From Eucommia ulmoides (taxonomy: Eukaryota > Streptophyta > Magnoliopsida > Garryales > Eucommiaceae): 64,000 nucleotides of DNA. Below are positions 11,527-22,939 of the stretch, piece by piece; the stretch's first letter is position 1, and the number at the start of each line of letters is the position of its first letter. A program made the translations under genes and the position numbers. The stretch lies in contig CM028326.1 in the NCBI GenBank assembly GCA_016647705.1, forward strand, positions 5,146,001-5,210,000. The letters run 5' to 3'. The notes below the pieces were generated by a model. It was not told where the DNA came from. It saw nothing but the letters and a program-made list of their open reading frames with translations, and made no database searches.

Positions 11527-12549
11527 TCGTAATTTTTTTACTTTACAAACTACAATAATGACATGTACTCAAGACTTTAAGGGGTTGAAAGTGTAGTTTT
11601 ACCTAATTTGAAGTTAGAACAACGGAAAGAAACAATTCGTCAGAAAGTTGATCATGCAAAGTATCAAATTTGCTTATTTTTTCCTCTACTTTGAGCGGAA
11701 AAAAATGCAATCGAAGAAGACCCAAATGACTGATCGATCATCTTCAAACTCTTCATGTGAGGAATGTCCAATCCAGGGTCGCCAAATGCCACTTGCCGAC
11801 ATCCGAGAGGTGCAAGCTTCAAATTCATCCCTCCACTAAGATGAGAAAAGTCGCCCTGTACCCACATTTCTTCATACAAATCATTACGCTTCAGACCATT
11901 TTCGTGCCAAAAACAGCGAATGAAGAATCGCCCAAGTTGTCAGGCCCAGCAGCAATGGCGGAGGTTGATTTTTTTCTTTTTTCTTTTTCTCACGATTCAC
12001 GTCCCATCTCTATCTTTGTCCTGTTGTCGCTGTGCGGAAAAAAATAAAATCAAACCCTTTCAACCAATGAAATGATGATCATGGAGGAACGAACAAGTGG
12101 GTTTGGTTGGGTTTGTGTGTGTGTGTGCAGTGTTCATCAGAACAACAACTAGCGGAAGAAAGAAGAGAGAGAAAGAAGGCATAAATGCATTCTCTCGATG
12201 CTGTAAAGTGATCGCTGACTCGAAATTTCTGTGTTGGGATCGTGACCTTTCACGGTCCATCTCAATCTTTTCGCTCTACCAGAGGTTCAGGTTTGGCTGG
12301 CCATACCGTCTCTCTAGACTATTCTCTCTCTCTCTCTCTTCCTTATCTCTTCCTTGAATCGCTTTCCATATCCTTATTTAATCGTCTCAGCTTCCTGTAA
12401 GTTCACCTCATGAATCATCCAATTGCCTCTTTTTTATGCCTGCCAACTGTTTGATTATTTTCCCCAACCAATTTGAACTCAAAAAATGTCCTCCATTTTC
12501 AATCTTGATGCATCTACTTAGGTTTGATTTGTTCTGTAGTACTTTAAAA
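11527..12549 (+). promoter_or_regulatory. Upstream region and probable 5' UTR of the LRR kinase
   Basis: This is the likely promoter and leader of the receptor kinase. It has a GT run at 12115-12128 and a CT-rich patch at 12310-12355, a common feature near plant transcription starts. A GTAAGT at about 12397 could be a donor in the leader, but I cannot pair it. On the minus strand, 11664-11879 is open for 71 codons with ordinary composition and no recognised domain. I would not call it a gene without transcript support. Confidence 0.4.
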
Positions 12550-15500
12550 ATGACAATCCATGGTTGTTCTAAAATTATTCTTAATCATATACACTTGTTC
12601 TTATTGATGTCTTGCACAATTGCCTTCGCTCAATCGATGATCAACGACGAAACTCGTCTTCTCTTGGATTTCAAAAGCTTCCTTACAGACCCAAATAACA
12701 ATCTCCAAAGCTGGAATCCTTCCGACATGAATCCTTGCAATTGGACCGGCATAACCTGCACTGTCGATTTTAAGGTAACCTCTGTTTATCTCAGTGAGCT
12801 CACTTTGTCTGGTACTCTGTCTTCAATCATTTGCAGTCTCCCTAGTTTAGTTGAATTCAACATTTCCAAAAACTTCATCTCCGGCCCTATCCCTGTCGGT
12901 TTCTCCCAATGCCATAGCCTGCAAACCCTAGACCTCTGCACAAACAGGTTCCATGGCGAATTACCACCCCAACTCTTTACCCTCTCTTCTCTCAGACAGC
13001 TTTACCTCTGTGAAAATTATTTTTACGGCGAAATCCCTGTTGAAATAGGTAACTTAACCTCGCTCGAAGAACTTGTGATTTACAGTAATAACCTCACCGG
13101 AACTATCCCTTCTTCCGTCGGCCGATTAAAGCAGCTTAGGATCGTCCGGGCAGGCCGGAACTTTTTGTCCGGTCTAATCCCTGTAGAGATTAGCAAATGT
13201 ACGAGGTTAGAGGTTCTAGGGTTAGCGCAGAATAGGCTAGAGGGTGGTTTTCCAACACAACTTCAGAACCTTAAAAACCTGACGGACTTGATCCTCTGGC
13301 AAAACCTCTTCCACGGGGAGATTCCGCCGGAGATCGGAAACTTCAGCCGGTTGGAGTTGCTTGCCCTGCACGGAAACTCCTTCTCAGGAAACCTTCCCGG
13401 AGAGATCGGAAAATTATCCCAGCTACAAAGACTATACATCTACACCAATCTCTTGAACGGAACGATCCCGCGGGAGCTGGGGAACTGCACGAACGCGGTT
13501 GAGATTGATTTTTCAGAAAATCAAATAACCGGGATCATCCCGAACGAGTTGGGTCGGATTTCTAACCTCCGTCTACTTCATCTTTTCGAAAATCTCCTAC
13601 AGGGAAACATCCCGAGGGAGATCGGAAATTTGAAGCAACTCAACAATTTGGATTTATCCATTAATAATTTAACGGGTACAATCCCTTTAGAGTTTCAGAA
13701 TCTAACATTCTTGGAAGATTTACAGCTATTCGACAACCATCTAGAGGGTGAAATTCCTCCATTGTTAGGGTTTAACAGCAACCTCAAGGTTCTTGATATC
13801 TCGATGAATAATCTAGTCGGCGCCATTCCTTTACACCTCTGCGAACTCCAGAGACTGCTTTTTCTAAGTCTGGGATCAAATAAGCTGACCGGAAACATCC
13901 CCCACGGTTTAAAAACGTGCCAAACCCTAACGCGGCTGATGTTGGGAGATAATTTTCTCACCGGGAGTCTTCCCGGTGAGTTTTTTACACTTCAAAATTT
14001 ATCGGCCATTGAGCTTTATCAAAACCGATTCTCAGGTTTGATCGTTCCGGAAATAGGTCAGCTTCAGAGCTTGGAGAGGCTGCTCCTGTCGGATAACGAT
14101 TTTGTTGGTAACATTCCTCGTGAAATCGGACAGTTGTTGAAGCTTGTTACGTTTAATGTCTCTTCAAATAGGCTTTCCGGGAGCATTCCTTTCGAGCTGG
14201 GGAACTGTGTGAAGCTCCAACGGCTCGATCTTAGCCGGAATCGGTTTTCCGGTGACATTCCGGGAAAGCTCGGGCAGCTCGTGAATCTGGAATTGCTGAA
14301 ACTATCTGACAATAGATTCACCGGACGGATTCCTAGTACATTGGGCGGTCTGGTTCGACTGACCGATTTGCAAATGGGGGGAAATGAATTTTCCGGTGGG
14401 ATTCCGGTGGAGCTCGGTCAACTGGGTGCTCTCCAGATTGCTCTGAATTTGAGTCACAATGCTCTCTCCGGCAAAATTCCGGCGAATCTGGGTAACCTCC
14501 AGATGCTCGAATCGCTTTATTTGAACGACAACCGATTGTCTGGCGAAATTCCCAGCTCGATGGGTGAGCTTATGAGCCTCATGGTGTGCAATCTTTCAAA
14601 CAATAGTCTCACCGGAATTATACCAAACACCCCCGTTTTCAATAGAATGGACCCCGGCAACTTTGCCGGAAACAACGGGCTGTGCCGAAAATGCTCGTTT
14701 TCAACCCCGTCGATCAATTCTGGTTTAAAACAGGGCTCTCGCAAGGAAAAAATCATCAGTATCGTTTCGGTCATCATCGGGCTAATCTCATTGGCTTTCA
14801 TCGTCGGCGTGTGTTCGATTATGAGACGCCGGAAACGCCGATTTGTTACGCTCGATGAAGATCGTGAAAAAACCGATGTTCTGGAAAATAATTATTATTA
14901 CTTCCCGAAAGAAGGGTTTACGTATCAGGACCTTGTCGAGGCGACCGAGAATTTCTCCGAAAGTGCGGTCGTCGGAAGGGGCGCCTGCGGTACCGTCTAC
15001 AGGGCCGTGATGGCCAATGGCGAGGTGATCGCCGTGAAGAGGTTGACATCCAGTGGCGCCAGCATTGACCGGAGCTTCCGTGCTGAAATATCGACACTCG
15101 GAAAAATCAGCCATAGGAATATCGTGAAGCTATACGGGTTTTGCTACCAGCAGGAGTCGAACCTTCTTCTCTACGAGTACATGGAAAACGGGAGTCTTGG
15201 CGAGATTATTCACGGCAACGGGAAGACATGTTTGTTGGATTGGGATGCTCGGTATCGGATTGCACTTGGAGCGGCCGAGGGTCTGTGCTATCTGCACAAT
15301 GACTGTAAGCCGCAAATCGTTCATCGGGATATAAAATCGAATAATATTTTGCTTGATGAAATGCTTCAGGCTCATGTCGGGGATTTCGGGTTGGCGAAGT
15401 TGATCGATTTTCCTGTCTCAAAATCAATGTCGGCTGTCGCTGGTTCATATGGCTACATTGCTCCTGGTAAGATCATGCAATTTTTTAAAGTGTTTTCGGC

Positions 15501-16587
15501 GTTTGATTTTCTATTTTTTTTTCCCCTGAAAAAATGTGAACAGATGGTGAAATCTGGGAACAATTTGGTTTTTGTTTCCAAGTTTTTGCTTTTGTTTCTC
15601 ATTTTCTTGGGAACAGAAATACTGGGATGTATTTCTGTTACCTAAAGTGGCGTTTGTTAGTGTTTTTTCCCCTTCCAAATTTCTGTTTCCATGCATTGCC
15701 ACCAATTTTTTCTTCGTACCGAATAAGTCTTAATTTCATGGTTTTTTTACGTAAAAAATTCAGGAAATTAACTACGGTCATTTTTCAGAAGTCCAAAATA
15801 ACTGTCAAAAATTAAAAAATCACTGTACGCCATAAAAATTACTATAATTTTTTATATAAAAAAATTACAGTAACTTTTTTGCATTACCGTAATTTTGAAT
15901 TTCTAAAATATTTATTATACCTCCGTAGACGGATCACCAAAAACTAATTTTATTTTCCACCGTATTTTCCATATGCATTTTTTCGCTCAAGCAAGCGCAC
16001 CCTTAGAGTGAAAAAAATGTGGGAACAGAACAGAATTGTCCCATATCTCTGTTTCTGTTCCATTCCATGTTTTCAGGGAGCAAAAACATGGATTTGAGAA
16101 CAGAAACACCAATTAAGAGGCATTATTCCTTTACCCTGAGAAAAAAATTCCTCTTTTTTTTTTGTTTTTTTTCTTTGAAATTTCAGAATATGCTTACACA
16201 ATGAAAGTGACGGAAAAGTGCGACATCTACAGTTTCGGGGTAGTATTACTGGAACTGGTGACCGGCAGGTCGCCGGTTCAGCCGCTTGATCGGGGAGGAG
16301 ACCTGGTAACTTGGGTGAGAAGATGTATCCAGGATACTGGGAAACCCATGTCTGAAATGTACGACAAAAGGATAGATCTGAATAACGGTAATAACAGAAC
16401 GATTGACGAGATGTCTCTGTTTCTGAAGATCGGATTGTTCTGCACAAGCACTTCCCCCCTCAATCGACCCACCATGAAAGAGGTTGTCGCCATGATGATT
16501 GCTTCCAGGGAGGAAACTCTTACCATCTCACCCTCTTCAGAAACTCCTTTAGATGATGATCATCATTCTTGTGACGATCATGGTTAG
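12550..16587 (+). CDS. LRR receptor-like kinase, subfamily XI (At1g17230-like)
   Basis: Two exons, 12550-15466 and 16187-16587, encode about 1105 residues. The intron has GT-AG ends and splits the APE codon: exon 1 stops after GYIAP plus G, and exon 2 resumes with EYAYTMKVTEK. I chose the Met at 12550 because it begins a signal peptide (about residues 1-28, ending IAFAQS). An upstream in-frame Met at 12436 would add 38 residues. Next come an LRR N-cap with WNPSDMNPCNWTG and some 25 leucine-rich repeats. A membrane segment (about 735-757) with an RRRKRR stop-transfer follows. The kinase has GRGACG near 809, Lys830 in IAVK, HRD near 925 and DFG at 945. It is an RD kinase, so likely active. From recall, length and sequence match Arabidopsis At1g17230 closely; ligand is not known to me. 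It probably acts at the plasma membrane. Confidence 0.93.
15467..16186 (+). other. LRR kinase intron with repeat material
   Basis: A 720 bp intron with donor G|GTAAGA and acceptor TTTCAG. Its middle (about 15770-15950) carries the TGTACGCCATAAAAATTACT block also found at 17165, 52300 and inside repeat B, so it includes an old MITE-like insertion. Reading through the donor gives a premature stop at 15645. Confidence 0.8.
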
Positions 16588-16855
16588 TAAGTTTTTTCGG
16601 TTAACCTTACACTTTGTTTTTGTTTGGTTTTAACCTCATTTTATTAAAATATTAGGGATTCCGGTGCCTAAAGTTACCATGTTGATTTTTTAATTTTTAA
16701 GTGTAAAAAAGTAGTAAATAATACATAATTGACTAATAAAATACATGTGTGAACGTTAAAATGTACAAAATAAAATTTAATTCAACCGCTTTAAAAAATA
16801 AAAAAAAGAACCCTATTTTTTTGAGAGAAATAATCTGAATGTTTTGAATTTGCAG
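16587..16855 (+). other. Possible intron splitting the LRR kinase stop codon
   Basis: A strong donor, GTAAGT, begins at the last base of the stop codon (16587). A plausible acceptor TTTGCAG ends at 16855, and the following base is G. Spliced or not, the codon reads TAG, so the protein is the same. If used, this is an intron at the very end of the coding region, with the 3' UTR continuing from 16856. Confidence 0.45.
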
Positions 16856-17164
16856 GTAGTATGGAGCCATGATTCTTCCTCTTACAACTGATGATAACAT
16901 GTCCAAAAACCATCTGATTTATTTAAGGTTAGATTTAGAAGCATCTTATTCTTACTTCTTGCAGAACAGAACAGAGCCAATGCTCTGTTTTTTTCCTTTA
17001 TCATATTCTTACATACACTATCAAATTTATCAAAAGTCAATAATGTTCATCTAATTTGGTTTGTGACTGGCACGATTGATAGTGAGCTGTATCTAGAAAT
17101 TACAGGCAATTTTTATATTAGGTCTCATATTAATATTATGGTTTTTTTTTTTTTTTTTTTTTTT

Positions 17165-17380
17165 TTCAAGTTACTATTTCGTCCAATATACTTGGTACAG
17201 TAATTTTTTAAGAAGTCCAATAATTCCATCAAAAATTAAAGTTATTGTACACCATAAAAGTTATTGTAATATTTTATATGCAAAAATTACAATAACTTTA
17301 TGTAGCGCAGTAAGTTTGAATTTTGAAAAAAATATTGTAGCGTATGGACTATATTGTGGACTATATTAACAAAAAAAAAT
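17165..17380. repeat. Small AT-rich MITE-like repeat
   Basis: This contains GTACACCATAAAAGTTATTG and an inverted AATTACAATAACTT. Similar blocks are at 15770-15950, 52300-52450 and within repeat B at 3650-3780. It is preceded by a poly(T) run (17141-17166). Confidence 0.5.
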
Positions 17381-17639
17381 TAAGTTGTAGTGTTGAGCAA
17401 AAACTCCTAATATTATTATTTCACTCTTTGTTAATAAATATTATTTAATTTGCAAATTGAAATTTAAAATGGTTCAGCAATTGTTGGTCATTGAGGATCC
17501 AAAGTTGCTTCCCCCACATGCATCTAAGGTGAAACTATTGAGTTTCGAGGTACAAAATAGAATAGGATAAAAACTGAAAGGGTCAAAGTGCAAATTAGGT
17601 CTAACGAAAATGATTCACATAGGGGGAAAAAAAAGGTTA

Positions 17640-18705
17640 GGTGGCGTTTGGTTAGTGCTCCCACTTTTCTCAACCCAACTGGGATGAGTTGAGTTGAGAA
17701 TTTTGTTTCTTACTGGAAATAAAATTGCGTTTAGTGACGTCAATTTTTTTTTGTGCTGGGAACAGAATCGTGTTTGGTAATGATATTATTCTAGAATTAT
17801 TTTCAAACAATTGTTTTTTTATTTCTTTTTCTTCTGTTTTCTTCCTTCGTCTTTGATTTCAAAATGAAAATTTTATGTGCGTTCTCTTCCTTTGTCTTCT
17901 CATGTGCTAGTGTAGGAGTAGACGAACCCTAAATGAAAATCGATTTCGATTTCGATTTCGAAATCTAAAATCGAAATGAAAATCGAAATCGATTTCGAGT
18001 TCGAAATCTAAAATCGAAATAAATGTGCGTTTTCTCCCTTCGTCTTCTCATATGCTAGTGTAGGAGCAGACGAGCCCTAAATGAAAATTGAAATCGATTT
18101 TGAAATCTAAAATCGAAATGAAAATCGAAATCCATTTCAAGTTCGAAATCGATTTCATGATTTCGAAACCCTAAACCTGTTCAATCACAATCATCGAAAC
18201 CCTACCTGTTCAATCTGTTCGAAGACGACAGCAAGGCCGGCGAAGACGGAGGAGAACGAAGATGAGTTCGGCGAAGACGGAAGAGGAGAACAAGTTCGGC
18301 GAAGACGGCGGAGAACAAGTTCGGCGAAGATGGCGGAAAATGGCGAGGACGAGGAACGAACAACGACCGACTTGGGGAGGAGATGGCACGGAGCAAAGCG
18401 ATCGGAGAAGAGAAAACGAACGGAAGAAGTCGATCGGAGAAGAGAAGACGAATGGAAGAAGTCGATCGTGGATGTCATTAAGATTTAAAATAATTTCCAG
18501 CGTGTCCCTATTTTTCAGTTGAGTTTTTTTGGCAAAAAAAAAAAAACAAGTTTTTTTTGTTTCTTCTTTCTTTAACTTTTCAAGAATCAATTCTCATTTT
18601 TTGGGTTGGGTTTTGTGTTTGCCAAACGCGTTCCCAAAAATCAAATCTAAAATTTTTGGGTTGGGTTGGGTTGGAATGGAATAGAAACACTAACCAAACA
18701 AGGCC
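17640..18705. mobile_element. PIF/Harbinger-like MITE, second family
   Basis: Ends GGTGGCGTTTGGTTAGTG (left) and the complement of GGCCTTGTTTGGTTAGTG (right) are flanked by TTA at 17637-17639 and 18706-18708. The inside carries GGGTTGAGTTGAGAA phrases, repeats of GATTTCGATTTCG and a GA-rich part with GAAGACGGAGGAGAA. The small frames there are simple-sequence products. A relative lies at 54540-55857. It sits almost exactly at the end of another MITE (see 18706-19153). Confidence 0.75.
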
Positions 18706-19153
18706 TTAATTGCTTTTTACCTCCCTGTACTTTGGTTTATTTTATTTTAACCCCTTTATTGTGGAAATTTACATATCACCTCTCCCTATTTTTGACTAAT
18801 GGGACAAATTCAAATTTTATTAAAAAATGTAACATAATTTTATTTTATTTTTTTATTTAAGCTTAGTATTTAAAGATAATTAAAGGGGAAAAAATAAAAT
18901 TAAGTGCGAATGATAGCAGGCCAAGTGCTGGTGTTATCAGCTGATCATGTTCCTCGCGTCGATGCTCAGTCGAAGATTATTCTGGATCGTCAGCAGATGT
19001 GGGTGAGCCTACGACTACTAAATGATCATCTCAGATCTGACGTCTGCTTCAGTTGGTTTGGTCCACTATCTGGCTGCCCGTGCGTGTGACTAGCTTGAGG
19101 GAATAAAATGAAAGAATATTAAAGTAGAGGAAGGTAAAAAACAATTAACCATA
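18706..19153. mobile_element. MITE interrupted at its left tip
   Basis: The right end, TAAAAAACAATTAACC (about 19138-19153), is the complement of the left start TTAATTGCTTTTTACC (18706), and the outermost GG of the left end lies before the inserted MITE, at 17635-17636. So 17640-18705 jumped into the terminal TTA of this element. The same end motif occurs at about 6108-6127. No gene is inside. Confidence 0.55.
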
Positions 19154-19332
19154 GAAAAAAAAATTCAAAAAAAAGAGGTGTATATTCATCGAAATAATAT
19201 GGACTTAGATCGAGTTCTTTACATAATAAATATTTTTTTTTAAAAAAATTACTGACAACACGTATATTTAAACTTATTTACAAGAGTCGAATATCCCAAC
19301 GTTGGGAATACCGGGACTTTGGTCCCCGTCTT

Positions 19333-19470
19333 CGCAACACTAGGACCTAATAATTTTATTTTTTTAAAAATTTTTTGGTCTCGGAGTTCAGAACGCCGGG
19401 ACCAATAAAAAATGTCTATTGGGACTTAGTCCCGGTGTTCACAACACCGGAACTAAGTCCTTTTTCTTTT

Positions 19471-19502
<32 letters not shown>

Positions 19503-20973
19503 TTTTTTTCCGGCCAATAGAGAGAGAGAGCACAGGAGAGGAGAGAGACATCAAACGGTCCCCAATACACATATTAAAAAAATTACAACACCGGGACCTC
19601 ACTTTGAAAGTTAGTCCTTTTTTCTTTTTTTAATTTTGTTTTTTTAGTATTTTAACTTTATTCTTTTTTTAATTTTGTTTTTTTAGTATTTTAATTTCTT
19701 TGATTGTTGTAATTTAAATTTCAAAGTGAAATCAAAGAATTGATCGAATAAGTCAAACGTTTGACTGGTTAAAATAGTGATTGATTTGATTGACCAAATT
19801 CGATTTTTGGTCAATGGAGTATTTTGTCGACCAAATTGAATTTGGTCGATAGGATTCCCCATTCGGTCGACCAAAAATTCAGATTAAAAATTGAATTCAG
19901 TAAACTAAATTGAATTTGATCGACATGATGTCTTATTCGGTCGACTGAAAATTCAATTCGGTCGACCAAACTGAATGCTAGGACCAAAAATAAATAAATT
20001 AATTAGGTCCCGGTGTTGCAAACACGGGGACCTTGGTCCCGATCTTCATAATACTGGGATACTCGGCTCTTGTACATTCAATTTGGTCGACCGAATTGAA
20101 TTTTAGTCGACCGAATGAGATATCATATCGACCGAATTTAATTTTTGGTCGACTGAATTGAATTTTTAGTCGATTGAATGAGACATCATGTCAATCGAAT
20201 TCAATTTTGTCGATCGAATGAGACATCATGTCAACCAAATTCAATTTGGTCGACCGAATTCAATTTTTAGTCGACCGAATGAGATATCATGTCGATCGAA
20301 TTCAACTTTTAGTCAATCGAATTGAATTTTCAGTCGACCAAATGAAACATCATGTCAACCAAATTCAATTTAGTCGACCGAATTCAATTTTTAGTAAACC
20401 GAATAAGACATCATGACGACCAAATTCAATTTGGTCGACTAAATTTAATTTTTGATCTGCCGAATTGAATTTTTGGTCGACCTAATGGGACATCTTGTCG
20501 ATCAAATTTAATTTTTTGGTCTGTCGAATTCAATTTGGTCGACAAGATGCCCCATTCGATTGACAAAAAATTAAATTCAGTCGATCAAACCAGTCACTGT
20601 TTTAATCAGTCAAATGTTTTACTTATTCGATCGACCGTTTGATCTCACTTTAAAATTTAAATTATAATAATCAAAAAAATTAAAATTAACAAAAAAAAAA
20701 AAATCTTTATTAAAAAAAAAAAAAAAAATCAAACTGAGGTCCAGTGTTGTAATTTTTCTAATACCTGTATTGGGGACCGTTTGACCTCTCTCTATGCGCT
20801 CTCTCTCCTCTCTGTTCTCTCTCTCTCTCTCTTGGCCAAAAAAAAATGGGACTTAGTCCCAGTGTTGTGAACACCGAAACAAAGTCTCCCACATATTTTT
20901 TTGGTCTCGGCATTCTGAACGCAGGATCAAAAAAATTAAAAAAAAATAAAATTAATAAGGTCCCGGTGTTGCG
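19333..20973. mobile_element. Long fold-back element with internal hairpins
   Basis: The two arms are inverted repeats: 19333 onward pairs with 20973 backward. Examples are CGCAACACTAGGACC with GGTCCCGGTGTTGCG, and AACACCGGGACCTCA (about 19588) with TGAGGTCCAGTGTTG (about 20735). Pairing extends inward to about 19870/20560. Each arm holds its own hairpin, such as GGACTTAGTCCCGGTGTT at 19422-19439 against 19443-19460 with one mismatch and a 3-base loop. The middle (20075-20530) is a degenerate tandem repeat with GTCGACCGAATTGAATTT. Outer ends and target duplication are unclear. No transposase is seen. Confidence 0.75.
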
Positions 20974-21090
20974 GGACCAGTCCTCAATTTTCTTTAATTT
21001 CTAAAAAGACCCTCAAAATTTTAAGTATTCGCACCTCCTGTATATTTATACAAACTTTTTGCTGAAAAAAGACATTTTTTGACAGTGAAC

Positions 21091-22530
21091 TCAGTCGCAT
21101 TTCCTGCTGTAGTAATTGTGGTTGGAATTTAAATTACACTTTGACCCCCTATTTTTCATCTTAATTATACAACTGACCCTCTTCCACCAGCACCGCCGTC
21201 TCTGAGGGGATGACATCGATACTCCTCCTCCCCTCACGTGCATCATCTTACCCTTCCTCCATACCAGTCCCCGTACCTCCGGCGGCCGGTATGTACGGAT
21301 CAACGGCCACTTGATCCCGTTGAAAAACGGGTGCCGTTTGATATCCGTTGCGCCGCCGGCGCAACCTAGTCTTTTCCGCGTGTCTTTCACCAGCAGCCTC
21401 TCTATCAAGTCCCTAGCCTCGGCTGTTCCGTCGTCTTCTCCTTCTGCTGTAGGGAACCTCACCCCTCTGGTCGACGCTATGTTGCGCAGGGTGGACTCTT
21501 TGCTCCCTCCTTTGAACGGCGTTGTTCCGTACATAAGCTCGTATAGAAGTATCCCAAACGCCCACCAGTCGACTCCGTTACCGTGGCCGTTGCCGGTGAT
21601 CAACTCCGGCGCGAGGTATTCGTGGGTACCGACGCAGGATTTTGAAAAAGCTGCCGTGGGCTCTGCTGTAAACTCCGTCACCGTTTCCTCAAGTTGTCTC
21701 CGTCGGCTGAAACAATCGTACCGTCGGTTTCTGCCGGAACCCATTGTCTGGTGGGTCCTGCTATCTAATTTCGGCACGACTTCGGCCTTGAAGCAGAGGT
21801 CGAAATCCGACAGCATAACGTGGCCGTCCTCTCGAATCAAGATGTTTTCTGGTTTCAGATCTCGGTAGACGATTCCGAGTGCGTGTAAATATTCGAGTGC
21901 GACCAACACTTCGGCGGCGAAGAATCTTGCCGACTGAACCGGCAGCCGGTTTCCGGGCTGTTTCCGGAGAAGGGAGTGGAGATCTCCGTTGGGACAGTAA
22001 TCGATGAGGAGGCAAGTGTAGTGAGAGACCTGTAAATGGCCGTAAAGCGTAGGGAGAAAAGGGTGGTCCAGCTGGGAGAGAATCTCCGCCTCCGTTTCGA
22101 CGTGGGATAGCTTCTTCGCGGTGAGAGAGTCTCTGTCAACAACTTTAAGCGCGAAATTAGCATGGTCGTTGTCGCGGAGCCGGCATAGGAAAACGCGGCC
22201 AAGGTTTCCGGTGCCCAGGTGGCGTAGAAGCTTGAGGTGCCGGAGGTGGAGAGTGCCATCGGAGGAGAAGTTCGAGGCGGCCTTGATGGCAGACCAATGA
22301 GGGTCGTGCCTGCGGTGAGGACGGAGGTGGAGGTTGGGGAGGGAGGCGGAGGAAGTGGTGGTGGAGTTGGTCGAGAGGCGGGACTCATTGAAGCTAAGAC
22401 AGAGGCTACTCCGGGCGAGACTGCTCCGAGCACTAAGAGTGCGGTCGGTGGTAGCGGTGGTGACAGAGGCGCAGCTGGTGAAACTCAAATCAAGGTCGGA
22501 ATCCGGTGGGTAAAAAGCTTCTTCATCCAT
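21091..22530 (-). CDS. WAG-like: AGC-VIII protein kinase, WAG1/WAG2-like
   Basis: A single open frame of 479 residues with no intron. The start MDEEAFYPPDSDLDLSFTS and the ARSSLARSSL run match the N-terminus of Arabidopsis WAG1/WAG2 as I recall it. Kinase features: glycine loop GTGNLG (106-111), catalytic Lys129 in FALKV, YRDLKPEN with Asp224, DFD instead of DFG (242-244), which marks plant AGC-VIII kinases, an insertion of about 60 residues rich in Arg and Ser, then SCVGTHEYLAPE (298-309) and DWWAFG. The end is rich in Lys, Trp and Asn. In Arabidopsis WAG kinases, with PINOID, phosphorylate PIN auxin carriers at the plasma membrane; that role is inferred here. The length is near the family's usual 476-480. 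Confidence 0.93.
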   Translation of the reverse strand: MDEEAFYPPDSDLDLSFTSCASVTTATTDRTLSARSSLARSSLCLSFNESRLSTNSTTTSSASLPNLHLRPHRRHDPHWSAIKAASNFSSDGTLHLRHLKLLRHLGTGNLGRVFLCRLRDNDHANFALKVVDRDSLTAKKLSHVETEAEILSQLDHPFLPTLYGHLQVSHYTCLLIDYCPNGDLHSLLRKQPGNRLPVQSARFFAAEVLVALEYLHALGIVYRDLKPENILIREDGHVMLSDFDLCFKAEVVPKLDSRTHQTMGSGRNRRYDCFSRRRQLEETVTEFTAEPTAAFSKSCVGTHEYLAPELITGNGHGNGVDWWAFGILLYELMYGTTPFKGGSKESTLRNIASTRGVRFPTAEGEDDGTAEARDLIERLLVKDTRKRLGCAGGATDIKRHPFFNGIKWPLIRTYRPPEVRGLVWRKGKMMHVRGGGVSMSSPQRRRCWWKRVSCIIKMKNRGSKCNLNSNHNYYSRKCD

Positions 22531-22593
22531 TGTTTTTTTCCTTCTATGAAATGAATGAGCTCAGAAGTTTATGGCTATGATTCTGGACAAGGA

Positions 22594-22606
22594 GGTTTAC
22601 TTATAA
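22594..22606 (-). promoter_or_regulatory. Probable TATA box of the WAG-like kinase
   Basis: On the minus strand the sequence reads GATTTATAAGTAA about 65-75 bases before the start codon. A CT-rich tract (on the minus strand) lies just upstream at 22615-22650. Farther up, two imperfect copies of TTGACCC with AACTG (about 22678 and 22752) carry W-box-like TTGAC cores. Confidence 0.45.
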
Positions 22607-22939
22607 ATCAGAACAAGGAGGAGAGAGAAAGAGGAGAGAGAGGAGGGGACAATTAATTAAGTTTATTAAATTGTCTGGTTGACCCCAACTGCTGATCAGA
22701 GGAGAGAGAAATTAAGAGGGAGAGGGAGGGGAACCAAGTTAGGTGTTTAGTTGACCCAAACTGAGCTCATAATTGTAATAGTTAAAAAGTTTTACTAAAT
22801 TACACATTTTCCCCTTAATTCACTCATGCATATTATACCCGATGTGACTTCGGTTGGGAAGGGGAAGATGTTCACTTTCTTTATCAATCAGAATTCGATT
22901 CCTACGAGAAGTATTTCATGAATTAAATCTTGAATTTAA

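Noticed and set aside
12436..12549. Upstream Met at 12436 as the LRR kinase start
   Set aside because: It would place 38 extra residues before a clear signal peptide; the Met at 12550 starts that peptide and gives the family's usual length. It is not excluded.
13695..15448. Long minus-strand frames within the LRR kinase exon
   Set aside because: They are shadows of the sense strand; the plus-strand frame has clear LRR and kinase motifs throughout.
20060..20530. CRISPR-like array of regular GTCGACC repeats
   Set aside because: Units are degenerate, adjoining and alternately inverted, with no unique spacers; this is eukaryotic repeat DNA.
21311..21868. 185-residue plus-strand frame opposite the WAG-like kinase
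   Set aside because: It is antisense to conserved kinase motifs, with no recognisable domain.
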